A program made the translations under genes and the position numbers. The notes under the pieces are model-generated. The model was not told the DNA's origin and made no database searches. It saw nothing but the letters and a program-made list of their open reading frames with translations. A stretch of DNA of 64,000 bases, from the NCBI GenBank assembly GCA_035629075.1, contig DASPIK010000080.1, forward strand, positions 1 through 64,000, read 5' to 3'. Shown here piece after piece: positions 61,951 through 64,000 of this stretch. This DNA comes from JAEZPW01 sp035629075. Lineage in GTDB: Bacteria > Acidobacteriota > Terriglobia > Terriglobales > Acidobacteriaceae. How positions within the stretch are numbered: the first letter of the stretch is position 1; each line of letters starts with the position of its first letter.

Positions 61951-62742
61951 ATGTTCCGCGCTCTGTACACGGCAGCAAGCGGGATGGTTGCCCAGCAGCT
62001 CAACCTCGACAATATCGCCAATAATCTGGCTAACGCGAGCACTGCCGGCTTTCGTCGTCGGCGCTTGCAGTTTCATGACTTGCTTTACCAAAACATGGTC
62101 ACGCCTGGAGCTGCGTCGTCACAACAGACGACCGTGGCCGCGGGGCTTCAGATTGGGCTCGGTACGCGCTCTGGAGCGTCGGAGATTATTCAGACCCAGG
62201 GCGACTTTGACTTCACCGGTAATCCGCTCGATCTAACGATCAAGGGTCAGGGCTTCTTCCAAGTCCGTACACCCAATGGCGACACTGCGTACACACGCGC
62301 CGGCACCTTTCATCTCGATGCACAAGGCAATCTGGTTACTGCAGACGGCAATACATTGGAACCGGCCATAACGATCCCCGCGGATGCGGGCTCGATCACG
62401 ATCGGAGCGGATGGAACAGTCAGCGTGACCCAGCCGGGACAGACCGCCGCTCAACAGGTTGGGAAGATTCAGTTGGCGATGTTTGCCAATCCGGGAGGAT
62501 TGAACAGTGTCGGCAAGAATCTGTTTTTAGCAACGACGGCGTCTGGCGATCCGATCATCGGCACGCCTGGAGGAACCGAGGGCATCGGCTCGCTTGAGCA
62601 GTATGCACTGGAGCAGTCGAATGTGAACGTCGTAGAAGAGTTCATCGGCATGATCATGGCCCAAAGGTCATACGAGGCAAACTCACGCGTAGTGCGCGCC
62701 GCTGACGAGATGTTCCAGCAAGTAAACACCATGACCCGATGA
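61951..62742 (+). CDS. flgG: flagellar distal rod protein FlgG
   Basis: The 263-residue protein opens MFRALYTAASGMVAQQLNLD, the FlgG hallmark, followed by IANNLANASTAGFRRRRLQF. The C-terminal SNVNVVEEFIGMIMAQRSYE and AADEMFQQVNTMTR complete the rod coiled coil. Its stop overlaps the flgA start by 4 bases. Confidence 0.96.
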   Translation: MFRALYTAASGMVAQQLNLDNIANNLANASTAGFRRRRLQFHDLLYQNMVTPGAASSQQTTVAAGLQIGLGTRSGASEIIQTQGDFDFTGNPLDLTIKGQGFFQVRTPNGDTAYTRAGTFHLDAQGNLVTADGNTLEPAITIPADAGSITIGADGTVSVTQPGQTAAQQVGKIQLAMFANPGGLNSVGKNLFLATTASGDPIIGTPGGTEGIGSLEQYALEQSNVNVVEEFIGMIMAQRSYEANSRVVRAADEMFQQVNTMTR

Positions 62743-63386
62743 TGCTCGCCATGATTATGCGTCACTTCATTCTCGTTGTCGTAGCGCTTTGTCTTTTGGA
62801 CGCGAACGCATTTCCGAGAAATGAGAACCCGCGTGTTGATGCTGCTGTGACAGAAGCTCAAGACATCGAGAATCTGCTTGGCAGTTCCATCCGGCAGGCT
62901 TTTGGTAATGGTTTGGTGTTCGGTTCCGAAGACGTGACTGTACTTGGGGCGCGCGGCATGAGCCGGACATCGTTGGCGCTCAGAGTAGACCGGATTCTAG
63001 TTGATGGTCCAAGGCAGAAAATTGATGTTCGCGTGAAGTGCACCAACGGCGGATGCTTGCCGTTCTACGTTTTGATCGGGCCGAAGAGTATTCCCGACAG
63101 TTTGAAGCATCGTGTCGTCGAGGTCAGACCAACCTACTCGGGGAAAGCGATAACGGCTGAAAACAGTTTTCGGACCAAAGCTTCGGTCGTTAAAGCCGGC
63201 AGTCCGCTGTTACTTGTGGTAACGACACCGCAGATGCGGGTTTCCATCCCAACCGTCAGCCTCGAAACTCGGCGGAGCGGCGAGGCGCTTCGGGTCCGTG
63301 CTGTTGGGACAAATCGTATTTACAGCGGCATTCTCACCCAGCCAAATGTGACTTCGTCTGCAGGAGCGTCCGTATGGTCCGATTAG
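62739..63386 (+). CDS. flgA: flagellar P-ring assembly chaperone FlgA
   Basis: The 215-residue protein has a signal peptide (hydrophobic LVVVALCLLDANA) and a C-terminal SAF domain (VVKAGSPLLLVVTTPQMRVSIP near 147, then ALRVRAVGTNRIYSGIL). FlgA assists P-ring formation by FlgI in the periplasm. Several ATGs cluster at 62739-62757; the first overlaps the flgG stop. It overlaps flgH by 13 bases. Confidence 0.87.
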   Translation: MMLAMIMRHFILVVVALCLLDANAFPRNENPRVDAAVTEAQDIENLLGSSIRQAFGNGLVFGSEDVTVLGARGMSRTSLALRVDRILVDGPRQKIDVRVKCTNGGCLPFYVLIGPKSIPDSLKHRVVEVRPTYSGKAITAENSFRTKASVVKAGSPLLLVVTTPQMRVSIPTVSLETRRSGEALRVRAVGTNRIYSGILTQPNVTSSAGASVWSD

Positions 63387-64000
63387 GAAACACACTCGCG
63401 TGTCTCGCCATCGTGCTTGTTGTTTGTGCGCAAGTTCACGGGAAGAAAGACGTGCAGAGCGATTCCCGGGCGGATTACCTGGCGCGTCTGCGATCAAGCG
63501 CCAGCCCGAACATTGAAGGTCCGACTCCGGGCAGCTTGTGGATTGCTGGGGGCTCGTTCACAAATCTGGCTGGGGACTACAAGGCGCGAAATTTGGGGGA
63601 CCTGATCATTATTAACATCGTCGAGCAGACTCTGGCCGAAGCGAGCGGGGCAGTTGCGTCGCAGCGGAAGTTTGATACAGCGTCTGGTGTGACCGGACTA
63701 GCAGGCCGCATTAGCACCGGTGGGATAAATACGCTACTGTCTGCCAACTCCGATACCAAGCTGCAAGGCCAGGCACAAACAGCTTCGAGATCCAGGTTGC
63801 AGACAAGTGTTGCCGGCGAGGTCATAGCGGTGCTCCCGAATGGCAATCTCGTGGTGGAAGCCCGCCGGCAACTGGTCATGAACAATGAGAAGCAAACGGT
63901 GCTGTTGCGTGGCGTTGTGCGGCCTGGAGATGTTACGCCTGAGAATACGGTCATCTCCACTCAACTAAGCAATCTCGAAGTTGAACTGCGGGGAAAAGGG
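63374..64000 (+). CDS. flgH: flagellar L-ring protein FlgH, 3' end outside window
   Basis: 209 codons are visible. After a hydrophobic N terminus the sequence contains SLWIAGGSFTNLAGDYKARN, then GDLIIINIVEQTLAEASGA, NTLLSANSDTK-like and GEVIAVLPNGNLVVEARRQL, which is the FlgH pattern. FlgH is normally an outer-membrane lipoprotein; here the only early cysteines are in LVVCAQ, which fits the lipobox poorly (Val before Cys). An outer-membrane L ring implies a diderm. ATG 63374 has AGGAG upstream. Confidence 0.93.
   Translation, partial: MVRLGNTLACLAIVLVVCAQVHGKKDVQSDSRADYLARLRSSASPNIEGPTPGSLWIAGGSFTNLAGDYKARNLGDLIIINIVEQTLAEASGAVASQRKFDTASGVTGLAGRISTGGINTLLSANSDTKLQGQAQTASRSRLQTSVAGEVIAVLPNGNLVVEARRQLVMNNEKQTVLLRGVVRPGDVTPENTVISTQLSNLEVELRGKG

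Overview
The window reads as chromosomal DNA of a motile, diderm, moderately GC-rich bacterium, most likely an acidobacterium (Terriglobia/Koribacter-like). This is an inference from the secreted-peptidase-rich gene set, the LolA-like secreted protein, the dispersed GTCATCC-type and GTTAGCT-type intergenic repeats, and a sigma54-regulated flagellar locus that also encodes a predicted outer-membrane L-ring protein. No rRNA, tRNA, insertion sequence, phage gene or CRISPR array was seen. No database search was possible; family calls rest on motifs read directly.

Region 1 (1-23 kb) is housekeeping and metabolism in short, mixed-strand units: a truncated M24 peptidase, a secreted retropepsin-like protein, an AlkD-like HEAT-repeat protein, a POT-type transporter, a yggS/membrane protein/DUF167 operon, an OPT peptide transporter, a divergent comF-HNH pair, a kinase-fold protein, a LolA-like secreted protein, secreted M1 and S9 peptidases, two methyltransferases, the CstA carbon-starvation transporter and an ahpC-ahpD peroxide-defence pair. 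Peptide handling is a theme (M24, M1, S9, OPT, POT, CstA). Several intergenic spaces hold hairpin terminators and repeats rather than genes.

Region 2 (23.7-31.3 kb) is one chemotaxis operon on the + strand: cheA, cheW, a poly-HAMP chemoreceptor, cheY, cheB, cheR. CheA lacks a recognisable P2 domain and carries in its place two motifs resembling the c-di-GMP-binding MshEN repeat.

Region 3 (31.4-39.2 kb) is regulatory: a PAS hybrid kinase, a convergent HD-GYP response regulator, an OmpR-type regulator with a degenerate kinase partner, then a flagellar sigma54 cascade of two NtrC-type activators flanking an FlgS-like kinase. The first activator has no DNA-binding domain.

Region 4 (39.2-64 kb) is a nearly continuous flagellar locus: flgB-flgC-fliE-fliF-fliG-fliH-fliI-fliJ, fliK-flgD-flgE, fliL-fliN-fliO-fliP-fliQ-fliR-flhB-flhA-fliA-fliM-fliN2, then a stand-alone MshEN/T2SSE_N protein, an HDOD protein, cheY, cheX, and flgF-flgG-flgA-flgH (cut by the window edge). 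It covers the rod, MS ring, C ring, export apparatus, hook and part of the outer rings. Four sites resembling -24/-12 sigma54 promoters precede the flgS-like gene, fliK, fliL and flgF, consistent with control by the activators just upstream. The MshEN-like modules in CheA and in the flagellar operon, with the HD-GYP protein between them, suggest direct c-di-GMP input into both chemotaxis and the motor; this is a hypothesis.
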